NCBI RefSeq assembly: GCF_003430825.1
Contig: NZ_CP024047.1
Location: 930,001-994,000, forward strand
Direction of reading: 5' to 3'
DNA length: 64,000 nucleotides
Source of the DNA: Natrarchaeobaculum sulfurireducens
GTDB lineage: Archaea; Halobacteriota; Halobacteria; Halobacteriales; Natrialbaceae
A model generated the notes under the pieces. The model was given only the letters and a program-made list of their open reading frames with translations. It was not told where the DNA came from and ran no database searches. Of the stretch, positions 34,800 to 43,300 are shown piece by piece; within the stretch, counting starts at the first letter, position 1, and the number at the start of each line of letters is the position of its first letter. Position numbers and translations under genes: made by a program.

Positions 34800-35150
34800 T
34801 CAGTCGTCCCGATCCGTCCAGAAGTCGAACGACCGGCCGGGCGCGAAGACGTCGAGGCCGACCGCACGTTCGTCACCGGTGTTTTCGACTTTGTGGGGTT
34901 CGTCGGACTCGAGGAGGACCGAATCGTACTGCTCGAGCGTGACCGACTCGCCGTCCTCGGTGGTGACCGTCAGCTCGCCCTGCAGGCAGAGACAGACCTG
35001 CTCGTTCTCGTGATGGTGCATCGGGGAGCTGTGGCCTGGGGGCTTCTCGAACCACTCGAAGGAAAACTGGTCGCTGCCGGCGAGCGCACGTCGCTGCCAG
35101 CCCTCGTCTGGCTCGTACGTCTCGGCGTCGTCGAAGTCGACGGGCTTCAT
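34800..35150 (-). CDS. Cupin-domain protein
   Basis: A 116-residue single cupin. The metal motif is GHSSPMHHHENEQVCLCLQG (His-His-Glu), with the second motif DEPHKVENTG providing another His. It may be a small isomerase or a binding protein for the pathway intermediate. The start shares ATGA with the SDR stop, and two bases separate its stop from the FAH start, so the three genes form one coupled operon. Confidence 0.85.
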   Translation of the reverse strand: MKPVDFDDAETYEPDEGWQRRALAGSDQFSFEWFEKPPGHSSPMHHHENEQVCLCLQGELTVTTEDGESVTLEQYDSVLLESDEPHKVENTGDERAVGLDVFAPGRSFDFWTDRDD

Positions 35151-35935
35151 AGGTTCGCCCCCGTCGAGCCGCCGTCGATCAGGATGCTCTCGCCGTTGAT
35201 GAACCCGGAGGCCGGCGAGGAGAGGAAGGCAACGGTGTTACCGAGTTCCATCGGATCGCCGACGCGCTCGAGTGGGTTGCCGGCCCAGTCGGCCAGCCCC
35301 TCCTCGTAGGAGTCATAGTCGCCGCGGTCGACCGCCTGATTCACCAGGCTCTCGATGCGGGCAGTCTCGTGTGGGCCGGGAAGGACGGCGTTCGTCCGGA
35401 CGTCGGGGGCGAACTCCTTCGAGAGCGTCTTCTCTAAGCCGATGACGCTCATCCGGACCGAGTTCGAGAGGACGAGGCTGTCGATGGCTTCCTTGACGCT
35501 GCGGGAGGTGATGTTGACGATCGTCCCGTGGTCGCTTGCTTTGAGGTGGGGTTCGGCCTCGCGGGCGAGGCGAACGACGCTCATGACGAGCAGGTCGTAG
35601 GCGTGATACCAGTCGTCGTCGTCGGTCTCGAGGAACGGGCCAGAGGGCGGGCCGCCCGCGCTGGTCACGAGGTGGTCGAGGCCGCCGAACTCGTCGACGG
35701 TCGTCTCGACCAGCGTCTCGATGTCGTCCTCGTCGGTGAGGTCACCCGATTGGGCGACCACATCGCCCGTCGCGACCGCTTCGATCTCCGCTTTTGCCTC
35801 CGCGAGTCGCGCTTCGTCGCGTCCGTTGATGACGACGTTGACCCCTTCGCGCGCGAGCGCTTTGGCCGACGCCTTCCCCAGGCCGCTCGAGGATGCCGTT
35901 ACCAACGCCGTGTTGCCGTCGATCTGTAGATCCAT
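35147..35935 (-). CDS. SDR-family protein lacking the catalytic Tyr
   Basis: A 262-residue SDR starting MDLQIDGNTALVTASSSGLG with the TxxxGxG cofactor motif, TSAGG in place of NNAG, and a final GESILIDGGS. In the active-site helix the usual YxxxK is absent: ITSRSVKEAIDSL is followed by VLSNSVRMSVIGLEKTLS, with Ser-Asn-Ser where Tyr is expected. A divergent 3-oxoacyl-reductase subgroup with this trait exists, so it may still be an enzyme. It heads the SDR-cupin-FAH operon. Confidence 0.86.
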   Translation of the reverse strand: MDLQIDGNTALVTASSSGLGKASAKALAREGVNVVINGRDEARLAEAKAEIEAVATGDVVAQSGDLTDEDDIETLVETTVDEFGGLDHLVTSAGGPPSGPFLETDDDDWYHAYDLLVMSVVRLAREAEPHLKASDHGTIVNITSRSVKEAIDSLVLSNSVRMSVIGLEKTLSKEFAPDVRTNAVLPGPHETARIESLVNQAVDRGDYDSYEEGLADWAGNPLERVGDPMELGNTVAFLSSPASGFINGESILIDGGSTGANL

Positions 35936-36012
35936 TTCGTTCGTACACCCCGAGGAAAAGGCCAAAAAGGTTGCCGTTTCGGTAACCGCGTGGGGGGTCC
36001 GCACCGATCGTA

Positions 36013-36525
36013 TCACTCCTCGATGAGATTCGCGATCATCTCGTCGGACATGGCGGCGACCGTCTCACCGCCGGTTTTCAGCTCCTTCATGACGAACGTC
36101 GAGGAGGTCTCGTTGACGCCGTCGATACTGACGATTTCGTCGATGAGGGCGTTGAGTTGCTCGCGATTCTGGACCCGCGAGAGCACGACGAAGTCGACGT
36201 CGCCCATCGTGTAGTAGACCTGGACAGTGCCGTCGATCTCGGTGAGTTCGGTGCCGATCTCGTCGGCGTAGCCGGACTCGTGGACGACGGACACCTCGGT
36301 GATGACCAGCGTGGTGAGTCCGAGCGCGAGCGGATCGACGTCGGCCGAGACGGCAGTGATGACGCCAGCGTCTTTGAGCTTGTTCAGACGATAGTGGACG
36401 GCCGACTTCGAGAGGTCGAGTTCGGCAGCGAGCTCGGTGAGGTTCACGTCGTCGTCGCGCTCGACGCGCCGCAAGAGCGCGAGGTCCGTCTCGTCTACGT
36501 CGACGTCCGTTCGTTCGTCGTCCAT
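36013..36525 (-). CDS. Lrp/AsnC-family transcriptional regulator
   Basis: A 170-residue one-component regulator. The winged helix occupies residues about 10-65 (ERDDDVNLTELAAELDLSKS, then VHYRLNKLKDAGVI). The RAM ligand-binding domain occupies about 70-150 (LVITEVSVVHESGYADEIG, VYYTMGDVDFVVLSR). It lies just upstream of an aminotransferase gene transcribed the same way; the aminotransferase is divergent from the semialdehyde dehydrogenase, whose shared promoter holds a candidate operator. Confidence 0.9.
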   Translation of the reverse strand: MDDERTDVDVDETDLALLRRVERDDDVNLTELAAELDLSKSAVHYRLNKLKDAGVITAVSADVDPLALGLTTLVITEVSVVHESGYADEIGTELTEIDGTVQVYYTMGDVDFVVLSRVQNREQLNALIDEIVSIDGVNETSSTFVMKELKTGGETVAAMSDEMIANLIEE

Positions 36526-36587
36526 GTGTAGCGATCGGTGGCTGGGTACGTAACGGTCACGTCCGAGGTCCGTCCCCGGCGAGTTGG

Positions 36588-37895
36588 TCAGTCGAACACG
36601 GCCGCGATAGCCTCGCTTACCGCGTCGACGGCCGTCGTAACGTCGTCCTCGTCGGCGACGAGCGGTGGCGAGAGCACGATCTGGGTCTTGGGTCGCCCGC
36701 CACCGAGGAGGACGCCCCGGTCGGCCGCCTCACCGAGGACGTCGACCACCGGGTTGTGGCCGTCTTCGACCCACGGGTTCATGAACGGCTCACCGGTCTC
36801 CGGATCGGTAAACTCGACCGCCCAGTGGAACCCTCGGCCGCGAACGGTGCCGACGGCCTCGTGTTCGTCCTCGAGTGCGGCCAGTGCCGACTCGAACGTC
36901 GGCTCGACGGCCCGGACGTTCTCGATGAGGCCGTCTTCGTACGCCTCGAGTGCGGCGTTTCCGGCCGCACAGGCGACGGGGTGGCCGCCGAACGTCTGGC
37001 CGATCGGGAAACCGTCCTCCCGCAGCGAGTGGGTGATCTCGGGGCGAGCGAGAACGCCAGCCAACGGTGCGTAGCCGCTCGTGACTGCCTTGGCGAACGT
37101 CATCATGTCGGGTTCGACGCCCTCGGTATCGATGCCGAACCACTCGCCACAGCGGCCGAAGCCGGCAATGACCTCGTCAGAGATCAACAGCACGTCGTAC
37201 TCGTCACAGAGTTCTCGAACGCGCTCGAAGTACCCCGGCGGCGCGGTGTAGGCCCCGCTCGTTCCGCCGATCGGTTCGGTCAGGATCGCCGCCACGCTGT
37301 CGGGTCCCTCGTTTCGAATAACGTACTCGAGGTGGTTCGCCGCCTGTTCGGCGAGTTCCTCGGGCGTTTCGGCCTCGAACGGCGAGCGATGGGTCAACGG
37401 TGGCAAGAACTTCACTACACCCGTCGTCGCGGCGTGGGATTCGACGGCGTTTCGCGTCTCGGGATCGCCGGTCAGCGCGCCCGCCGCGTACGTCGAGCCG
37501 TGATAGGACTGGTAGCGGGTGAGGATCTTCGAGGCACCGGTGTACTCGCGAGCGAACTGGATTGCGAGTTCGTTCGCCTCGCTGCCCGTCACCGAGAACA
37601 CCACGTCCGAGAGCGGATCGGGAGCGACGTCGACGAGACGATCCGCGAGTTCGGCCCGGACGGGCGTCCGTTTCGACGGCGAGACGTACTGTACGCGCTC
37701 GAGTTGCTCGGTCATTGCATCGACGATCGCTCGGTTGCCGTGGCCGGCGTTGACACAGTACAGCTGTGAGAGGAAATCGAGGTACTGAGTACCCTCGTCG
37801 TCGGTTACGGTGACGCCGTCGCCGTCTCTGATCGAGATCGGCGGGCGCTCCGGTGCGTACCAGTGTGGAATGGTTGCATCGTCGGAACCTGCCAT
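36588..37895 (-). CDS. Class III omega-amino acid:pyruvate aminotransferase-like
   Basis: A 435-residue PLP enzyme. Motifs are FSVTGSEANELAIQFARE, RYQSYHGSTYAAGAL, LISDEVIAGFGRCGEWF and TFAKAVTSGYAPLAGV with the Schiff-base Lys, followed by GQTFGGHPVACAAG. The neighbouring malonate/methylmalonate semialdehyde dehydrogenase suggests that it makes that semialdehyde from beta-alanine or 3-aminoisobutyrate. The open frame extends far upstream through the promoter; ATG 37895 is the sensible start, with an ACATTATTG box about 30 nt before it. Confidence 0.88.
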   Translation of the reverse strand: MAGSDDATIPHWYAPERPPISIRDGDGVTVTDDEGTQYLDFLSQLYCVNAGHGNRAIVDAMTEQLERVQYVSPSKRTPVRAELADRLVDVAPDPLSDVVFSVTGSEANELAIQFAREYTGASKILTRYQSYHGSTYAAGALTGDPETRNAVESHAATTGVVKFLPPLTHRSPFEAETPEELAEQAANHLEYVIRNEGPDSVAAILTEPIGGTSGAYTAPPGYFERVRELCDEYDVLLISDEVIAGFGRCGEWFGIDTEGVEPDMMTFAKAVTSGYAPLAGVLARPEITHSLREDGFPIGQTFGGHPVACAAGNAALEAYEDGLIENVRAVEPTFESALAALEDEHEAVGTVRGRGFHWAVEFTDPETGEPFMNPWVEDGHNPVVDVLGEAADRGVLLGGGRPKTQIVLSPPLVADEDDVTTAVDAVSEAIAAVFD

Positions 37896-37960
37896 GGTAC
37901 TCGACACCTCGAGCCGAGGGTCAATAATGTTTTTCCAGATGGGAATAGAAACCATTATAA

Positions 37961-38028
37961 TTCGACCAGATAACGATTCTATCGAACCAGTTTCAACTGT
38001 ACTCCGAATTCGTATAACTATGGTCGAA
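37961..38028. promoter_or_regulatory. Inverted TTCGACCA pair in the divergent aminotransferase/dehydrogenase promoter
   Basis: TTCGACCA at 37961-37968 and its reverse complement at 38021-38028 are 60 bp apart centre to centre, about six helical turns, and each is followed by an A/T-rich arm (GATAAC or TAGTTATA). This spacing fits a dimeric or wrapped regulator such as the Lrp protein encoded nearby. Confidence 0.45.
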
Positions 38029-38040
38029 AAGTCCGAACGC

Positions 38041-38046
38041 TTATTT
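38041..38046 (+). promoter_or_regulatory. TATA box of the semialdehyde dehydrogenase gene
   Basis: TTATTT is about 27 nt before ATG 38070. Confidence 0.5.
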
Positions 38047-38069
38047 CGAGCCTCGGTGTACCACATCGC

Positions 38070-39551
38070 ATGGTCCAGCGAGAACCGCTTTCGACGGGCG
38101 AAACAGTACGGAACTACGTCGACGGCGCCTGGGAACGGCCCGACGGCGAGACGGAACACGAGGTGGTCGATCCGGCAACCGGCGAGGCGCTCGCGACGAT
38201 CCCCTACAGCTCCGCGGCCGACGTCGACCGCGCCGTCGAGTCCGGCCACGAGGCGTTCCTCGAGTGGCGCTCCCGACCGGTCGAGGAACGTATCCAGCCG
38301 CTGTTCGAACTGAAGGGGCTGCTCGAAGAGCATCAGGAGGAACTCGCAGAGATACTCGTCAGGGATCACGGGAAGACGCTCGCGGAAGCCCGTGGGGAAC
38401 TACGCCGGGGGATCGAGAACGTCGAGGTAGCCTGCGGGATGCCGTCGATGATCCAGGGCGGGACGGTGGCCAACGCCGCACCGGAGATCGACGAACGGGC
38501 GATTCGTGAACCGCTCGGCGTCTTCACGGCGATTACACCGTTCAACTTCCCCGGCATGATCCCCCTGTGGTTTCTGCCATATGCCGTCGCGACCGGCAAC
38601 AGCTTCGTCCTGAAACCCAGCGAGCAGGACCCACTGGTCCCCCTGAAACTCTTCGAACTGATCGACGAGGCCGGTTTTCCAGACGGCGTCGTCCAGCTCG
38701 TCAACGGCGGTCCCGACACGGCCGCCGCGCTCATCGAGCACGACGACGTCGTCGGCGTCTCGTTCGTCGGGAGTACGCCCATTGCAAAGCACGTCTACGA
38801 GACCGCCGCCGCGAACGGCAAGCGCGTCCAGGCTCAGGGCGGCGCGAAGAACCACGTTATCGTCACCGAGACCGCCGACCTCGCGTTCGCGGCCGAACAG
38901 ACGGTCAGTTCGTCGTTCGCCTGTGGGGGCGAGCGCTGTCTCGCGAACGACGTCGCGCTCGTCGAGGCCTCGGTGTACGACGAGTTCGCCGACCTGGTGC
39001 TCGAGGAAGCCCGTACCCAGACGGTCGGCTACGGTCTCGACGAGGAGACCGATATCGGGGCACTCATCACACCGGATCACGAAGGGCGGGTCCGCGAGTA
39101 CGTCGAGAGCGGAATCGACGAGGGGGCCGAACTTCTGCTCGACGGCCGTGACGTCGCTGTCGAGGGCTACGAGGACGGAAACTTCCTCGGGCCGACCGTC
39201 TTCGGCGACGTGAGCCCCGAGATGCGCATCGTTCGCGAGGAGATCTTCGGGCCGGTGCTCGGTCTCGCGCCCGTTGACGGCATCGACGAGGCGATCGAGA
39301 CGATGAACCGGAGCGACTTCGGAAACGCCGCGAGCCTGTTTACCGGCAGCGGGGCCGACGCCCGCGCGTTCAGACACCGAGCCGAAGCCGGCAACCTCGG
39401 CGTCAACGTCGGGACGGCCGCGCCGATGGCCTTCTTCCACTTCGGCGGCCGGAAGGACTCGTTCTTCGGCGACCTCCACGCACAGGGCCAAGACGCGATT
39501 CAGTTCTACACCGACGAGACGATCTACCTCGAGCGCTGGCCGGACCGCTGA
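38070..39551 (+). CDS. mmsA: CoA-acylating methylmalonate/malonate semialdehyde dehydrogenase
   Basis: A 493-residue ALDH of the CoA-dependent MMSDH type. Features are ITPFNFPGMIPLWFLPYAVA with the oxyanion Asn, KPSEQDPLVP for NAD binding, FVGSTPIAKHVYETA, the catalytic Cys in SFACGGERCLAND, and FGPVLGLAPVDGIDEAI. CoA-acylating members differ from other ALDHs in not using a general-base Glu. The product would be acetyl-CoA or propionyl-CoA from malonate or methylmalonate semialdehyde, as in beta-alanine, valine or inositol degradation. Divergent aminotransferase and Lrp genes support an amino-acid catabolic unit. Confidence 0.9.
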   Translation: MVQREPLSTGETVRNYVDGAWERPDGETEHEVVDPATGEALATIPYSSAADVDRAVESGHEAFLEWRSRPVEERIQPLFELKGLLEEHQEELAEILVRDHGKTLAEARGELRRGIENVEVACGMPSMIQGGTVANAAPEIDERAIREPLGVFTAITPFNFPGMIPLWFLPYAVATGNSFVLKPSEQDPLVPLKLFELIDEAGFPDGVVQLVNGGPDTAAALIEHDDVVGVSFVGSTPIAKHVYETAAANGKRVQAQGGAKNHVIVTETADLAFAAEQTVSSSFACGGERCLANDVALVEASVYDEFADLVLEEARTQTVGYGLDEETDIGALITPDHEGRVREYVESGIDEGAELLLDGRDVAVEGYEDGNFLGPTVFGDVSPEMRIVREEIFGPVLGLAPVDGIDEAIETMNRSDFGNAASLFTGSGADARAFRHRAEAGNLGVNVGTAAPMAFFHFGGRKDSFFGDLHAQGQDAIQFYTDETIYLERWPDR

Positions 39552-39642
39552 GTTCCGGAGTGTGAAGCCGTGTTCGTACGCTTTCGATTACGCCTATTTC
39601 GAGCTACCTCGGGACCAACGCGGCCGATGATGGGTCTCACCT

Positions 39643-39676
39643 CGTAAGAAATTACGCCAGTATGGGTGTAAACCCA
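39643..39676 (+). terminator. Two adjacent short hairpins with GNRA-type loops between convergent genes
   Basis: CGTAA-GAAA-TTACG (39643-39656) and TGGGT-GTAA-ACCCA (39663-39676) are perfect 5-bp stems with tetraloops of the GNRA form on the plus strand, followed by CTTTGC. They lie between the stops at 39551 and 39774. A transcript-end or stabilising structure for the plus-strand gene is inferred. Confidence 0.4.
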
Positions 39677-39773
39677 CTTTGCTATTGGTCCGTCGGTTGG
39701 CCACGAGTAGTCCGTTTCCCGGAACCCTTCGAACTGCACGTCCGAGGACTGATCGGGCCAACGCCGGAGTACG

Positions 39774-41084
39774 TCACGGGAACCGCTCGAGCGGCTCGAA
39801 CGTCGCCGTTCCCTCGTCGAACGCGAGGCGTTCGCGCTCGAGAACGGTCGCCTCGTCGGGGAGCGACTCGAGCAGCGCCTCCGAAACTCGGAACTCGGCG
39901 AGGTCGGTGGTGTTTTCGATCCAGGCGAGACGGACAGTCTCGGGATCGTCGCCGCCGAGTGCGTTCAAGGCGACTCGGAGCGCCAGTTCGTCGGTCGGTG
40001 CGACGGGTGGCAGCTTCGCCTTGGCCAGCGAGCCGCTCGTCAGGGCGTTGGCGTATGTCTTCTGGAGATCGAGTTGCTCGATGGCTGCCCGTCGCGCGAT
40101 ATCGGCCAGGCCGATGCCGTTGCCGTTGCCTTTCGTCCCCTCGGTGAGCCCGCGGGCGTAGATCAGGTCGATCGCCGGCGTCTCCGGATCGGGCGCGTTC
40201 AGGACGCGATAGCGCCCGATCACGTTGGTGTCCATCCCTGCGCCGGAGATCTCCTTGCCGAGTTCGTCGACGACGAGCAGATCGAGGTCTTCGAACGGCA
40301 GCGTCGCCATCTCCTCGCGTGCGACCTCGAGCAGGGCCGGTTCTCGCTCTTCGAGCGATTCGCCCGGCACGGCCTCGACGACCCCTGTCTCCTCGTAGAA
40401 GTTCTCGACGAGCGCCAGCCCCCCGAGCAGTGACACTGACTCCCTGACGGCCTCGATCATCGCCTCGAGTGTGGGGACGTAGCCCTCCGCGAGCGCTGTC
40501 GAGTGGAAGGCCTGGGCACCCCGCTGTTTGCCCAGGCCAACGGTGAGCATCTTACAGAGCCCGCTTTCGAGCCGCCCCGTGAAGTTCGTATGTGGTTTCA
40601 CCCGGTTGATGGCCATGACGGCGTCGGCCTCGAGGGCGGCACGGGCGACGTACACCGACGCCGTCGTCCCGCCAACTTCGACCTCGGAAACAGGGTCGGC
40701 CTCCATCCGCGCGTCGATCGGCACTCCAATGCGTTCTTCGGTGATTCCGAGGGTCTCGAGGATCTCGAGCTGGCCCGCGGGTGTCGCGCCGCCGTGACTT
40801 CCCATCGCCGGAACGAGAACGGGATCGAAGCCGCGACCGTCGAGAAATGCGACCGTCTCGGCGACGATCTCGTCGATGTCGTGGATACCGCGGCTTCCGA
40901 CGCCGACGGCGATCGTCGCTCCCGCGTCGAGTCCGGACAGCGGGAGCTGTTCGAGTTCCGTTCGCGTCGTCGCGAGGGGGTCCTCGAGCGTCTCAGTCTC
41001 GGGTTCGTATCGGACCGACGCGACCGACGGGTAGGTGGGTCGATCGATCAGGGCTTCGAGATCGTCCGCGGCTGGGAACTCCAT
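39774..41084 (-). CDS. LarA-like (DUF2088) protein
   Basis: A 436-residue protein with the lactate-racemase N-terminal domain fold. Segments are IAVGVGSRGIHDIDEIV near residue 62, VPAMGSHGGATPAGQLEIL near 92, INRVKPHTNFTGRLESGLCK around 165 and TVGLGKQRGAQAFHS. LarA is a nickel-pincer racemase, but here the His/Lys set is only partly recognisable, so racemase activity is uncertain. The frame extends upstream, but a TTTATATA box at 41109-41116 fixes ATG 41084. No Lar accessory genes are nearby. Confidence 0.8.
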   Translation of the reverse strand: MEFPAADDLEALIDRPTYPSVASVRYEPETETLEDPLATTRTELEQLPLSGLDAGATIAVGVGSRGIHDIDEIVAETVAFLDGRGFDPVLVPAMGSHGGATPAGQLEILETLGITEERIGVPIDARMEADPVSEVEVGGTTASVYVARAALEADAVMAINRVKPHTNFTGRLESGLCKMLTVGLGKQRGAQAFHSTALAEGYVPTLEAMIEAVRESVSLLGGLALVENFYEETGVVEAVPGESLEEREPALLEVAREEMATLPFEDLDLLVVDELGKEISGAGMDTNVIGRYRVLNAPDPETPAIDLIYARGLTEGTKGNGNGIGLADIARRAAIEQLDLQKTYANALTSGSLAKAKLPPVAPTDELALRVALNALGGDDPETVRLAWIENTTDLAEFRVSEALLESLPDEATVLERERLAFDEGTATFEPLERFP

Positions 41085-41106
41085 ACGACGAGGTATCGAT
41101 GCCCGA

Positions 41107-41117
41107 CATATATAAAC
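41107..41117 (-). promoter_or_regulatory. Strong TATA box of the LarA-like gene
   Basis: GTTTATATATG on the minus strand is centred about 28 nt before ATG 41084, a textbook haloarchaeal spacing. Confidence 0.65.
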
Positions 41118-41292
41118 ACAGGAATGGGTCGGAATGGGAGCCGACGCCGTCACAACGCCTCGAGCCCGCTAATCGCGTTCACGGACGCGACGGCCTGATC
41201 ATCGGAACAGGGCTCAGGTGGGCGTCCGCAGCCGAGTCTCGGTTTATACACGAACTTTCGGAGCAGGATCGCAACGTCGGCTTCGGACTCAT

Positions 41293-41375
41293 CATATTAT
41301 CGGACAGAACGAGTGTGGGAGTTCTCCGTTCCGGTCCGGCGAATGCGCTTCACCCCACATCTGTCCGATAGTATC
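41293..41375 (+). repeat. 83-bp palindromic element, family 1, copy 2
   Basis: The ends CATATTATCGGACAG (41293-41307) and, reverse-complemented, GATACTATCGGACAG (41361-41375) match at 13 of 15 positions. GGACAGAACGAGTGTG and CCGGCGAATGC are shared with the copy at 10599-10680, 31 kb away. Confidence 0.8.
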
Positions 41376-41607
41376 GGGGCGGTGCATCTGGTGTTTGGTT
41401 CCCTGGGTTCTGTCGCGGCGGGTTTCGTTACAGATTGCGTCGGCTGGGCGGTGTCGGTCGGCGTCGACTCGGGAAACTGGGTTGAACGCCTGCATCCGAT
41501 CCCAGTAAACTACAAGATGGTATACAAAATCCAACGGCTGCGTTCGTCCGCGGTCGGGAGACACTATCACGCGCCAGTTACATATCGTGTTTTCGCCTAC
41601 GTGGGGT

Positions 41608-42963
41608 ATGGACGCTATCGAGGTCGAAGAGTACGACTCGGTCGCGAAGACGACAGGACACGAGGTCGCACTCGAGTGCCTCGTGTCCGGGATCGAGGCC
41701 GCACACCCCGCTGCTCGTGTCGAACGGACGATCTCGGTTCGGGGTGGGCAGCTATCGGTCGAGACGGACGACGACGGCGGCCAGTACGACCTCGACCGGT
41801 TCGACGAGGTCGTGGTGGTCGGTGGTGGCAACGCGGCGGGACAGTTCGCCGCTGCGCTCGAAGACGAACTCGGCGACCGCCTGTCCGGGGGCGCCGTCGT
41901 CACCGACGATCCGACCTCGACAGACACGGTCGATGTCCTCTCGGGCGATCATCCGCTCCCGAGTGAGACTGGTGTACGTAGCGCCCGTCGGGTTCTCGAA
42001 ATCGCAAACGCAGCCGAAGCGAACGATCTGGTCCTTGCCGTCGTCACCGGCGGGGCGAGCGCGCTGCTCGCGGCTCCCGCGGACCCGCTCACACTGTCTG
42101 CTCTCCGGGCAGTGACCCAGGAACTGCTCGCCTGCGGCGCGTCGATCGACGAGATCAACGCCGTCCGCAAGCACTGTTCGGCGATCAAGGGTGGGCAACT
42201 CGCCCGGGCCGCGTCACCGGCGACCGTCGTCACGCTCGTCCTGAGCGACGTCGTCGGTGACGATTTCAGCGTGATCGGGAGCGGCCCGACGGTCCCTGAT
42301 CCGTCGACCTACGCCGACGCCGTCGCGGTACTCGAGCGCTACGATCTCGACGTTCCAGACGGCGTCGAAGCGTACCTCGAAGCCGGCGTCGAGGGCGACC
42401 ACCCGGAGACGCCAGCGACCGGCGACCCGGCGTTCGACGACACCCGTACCCACCTCGTCGGGAACGGGCGAACGGCGCTCGAGGCTGCACAGATCGCCGC
42501 GGAAGACAGAGGCTACGAGTCATTGTTGCTCTCCTCACGCGTCCGCGGCGAGGCTCGTGAGTCGGCACTCACACACGTCGCGATCGCAGAGGAGTGTCGC
42601 GAAACCGGAACACCGATCGAACCGCCTGCTGTCTTGCTCTCCGGTGGCGAAACGACAGTGCAGCTCTGTGATGATCCGGGCGATGGCGGCCCCAATCAGG
42701 AGTTCGTCCTCAGTGCGGCCCTCGCACTCGAGGCGGACGGGATCGTGGTCTCGAGCGTCGATACCGACGGAATAGACGGCGCAACCGACGTTGCCGGGGC
42801 GGTCGCTGACGTGACGACGGTCTCTGACGTCGACGGGCAGTCGGCGTTAGCGCGCAACGACGCGTTATCCGTGCTGGCCGACACAACAGCCACCATCGAG
42901 ATGGGGCCGACCGGGACGAACGTCAACGATCTCCGGGTGATCGTCGTAGATTCGACCGAGTGA
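41608..42963 (+). CDS. Glycerate 2-kinase (GckA/DUF4147 family)
   Basis: A 451-residue kinase-like protein of the MOFRL/DUF4147 family that phosphorylates glycerate at position 2, the kinase step of non- or semi-phosphorylative sugar degradation. The N-terminal domain shows VVVVGGGNAAGQFAAAL and VVTGGASALLAAP, and DEINAVRKHCSAIKGGQLA lies mid-protein. The C-terminal MOFRL part has LLSGGETTVQL, GGPNQEFVL and SSVDTDGIDGATDVAGA. ATG 41608 is preferred over 41587. Confidence 0.88.
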   Translation: MDAIEVEEYDSVAKTTGHEVALECLVSGIEAAHPAARVERTISVRGGQLSVETDDDGGQYDLDRFDEVVVVGGGNAAGQFAAALEDELGDRLSGGAVVTDDPTSTDTVDVLSGDHPLPSETGVRSARRVLEIANAAEANDLVLAVVTGGASALLAAPADPLTLSALRAVTQELLACGASIDEINAVRKHCSAIKGGQLARAASPATVVTLVLSDVVGDDFSVIGSGPTVPDPSTYADAVAVLERYDLDVPDGVEAYLEAGVEGDHPETPATGDPAFDDTRTHLVGNGRTALEAAQIAAEDRGYESLLLSSRVRGEARESALTHVAIAEECRETGTPIEPPAVLLSGGETTVQLCDDPGDGGPNQEFVLSAALALEADGIVVSSVDTDGIDGATDVAGAVADVTTVSDVDGQSALARNDALSVLADTTATIEMGPTGTNVNDLRVIVVDSTE

Positions 42964-43300
42964 GGGGATCTGCAGTGTCGAGACACCGATTCGACAACAG
43001 TTCGGTTGCAGTGCAGTCGTCTCGGGACTGACTGGCAGTAGTCGATGCGAGGGCGTCGGCCACCCGGTGTAAAGCGGTTCCCTATCGAAAGGAGTGGAAG
43101 TCAAATAACTAACTGCAGTACTGATTGTGATTATATAATAATGCCTTTTTACTCTGTTCCTGACACTCTACAACGGTGGGCTAATTTCGATCGCCATCGG
43201 ATCGCCTTACGGACGCATTCGCGTAAAGCACGTTCTGCGGTGAACGACCCGTGACCACGTGCGGAATACTTTTGGGACCGAACTGAGTTTAGTCTGGGTA
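42964..43300. other. 337-nt gap with an A+T-rich patch
   Basis: The gap has an A+T-rich patch at about 43101-43155 with a TTATATAATAATG stretch, but no frame or repeat that I can support. A weak ACTTTTGGG element at about 43268 is the likely promoter of rdfA. Confidence 0.5.

Larger units (their letters stand above)
41085..41607. other. 523-nt divergent gap with one palindromic element
   Basis: Promoters of the LarA-like gene (minus) and glycerate kinase (plus) flank a family 1 palindromic element at 41293-41375. Short frames in the gap run through the element and show no motif. Nothing else can be named. Confidence 0.6.
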
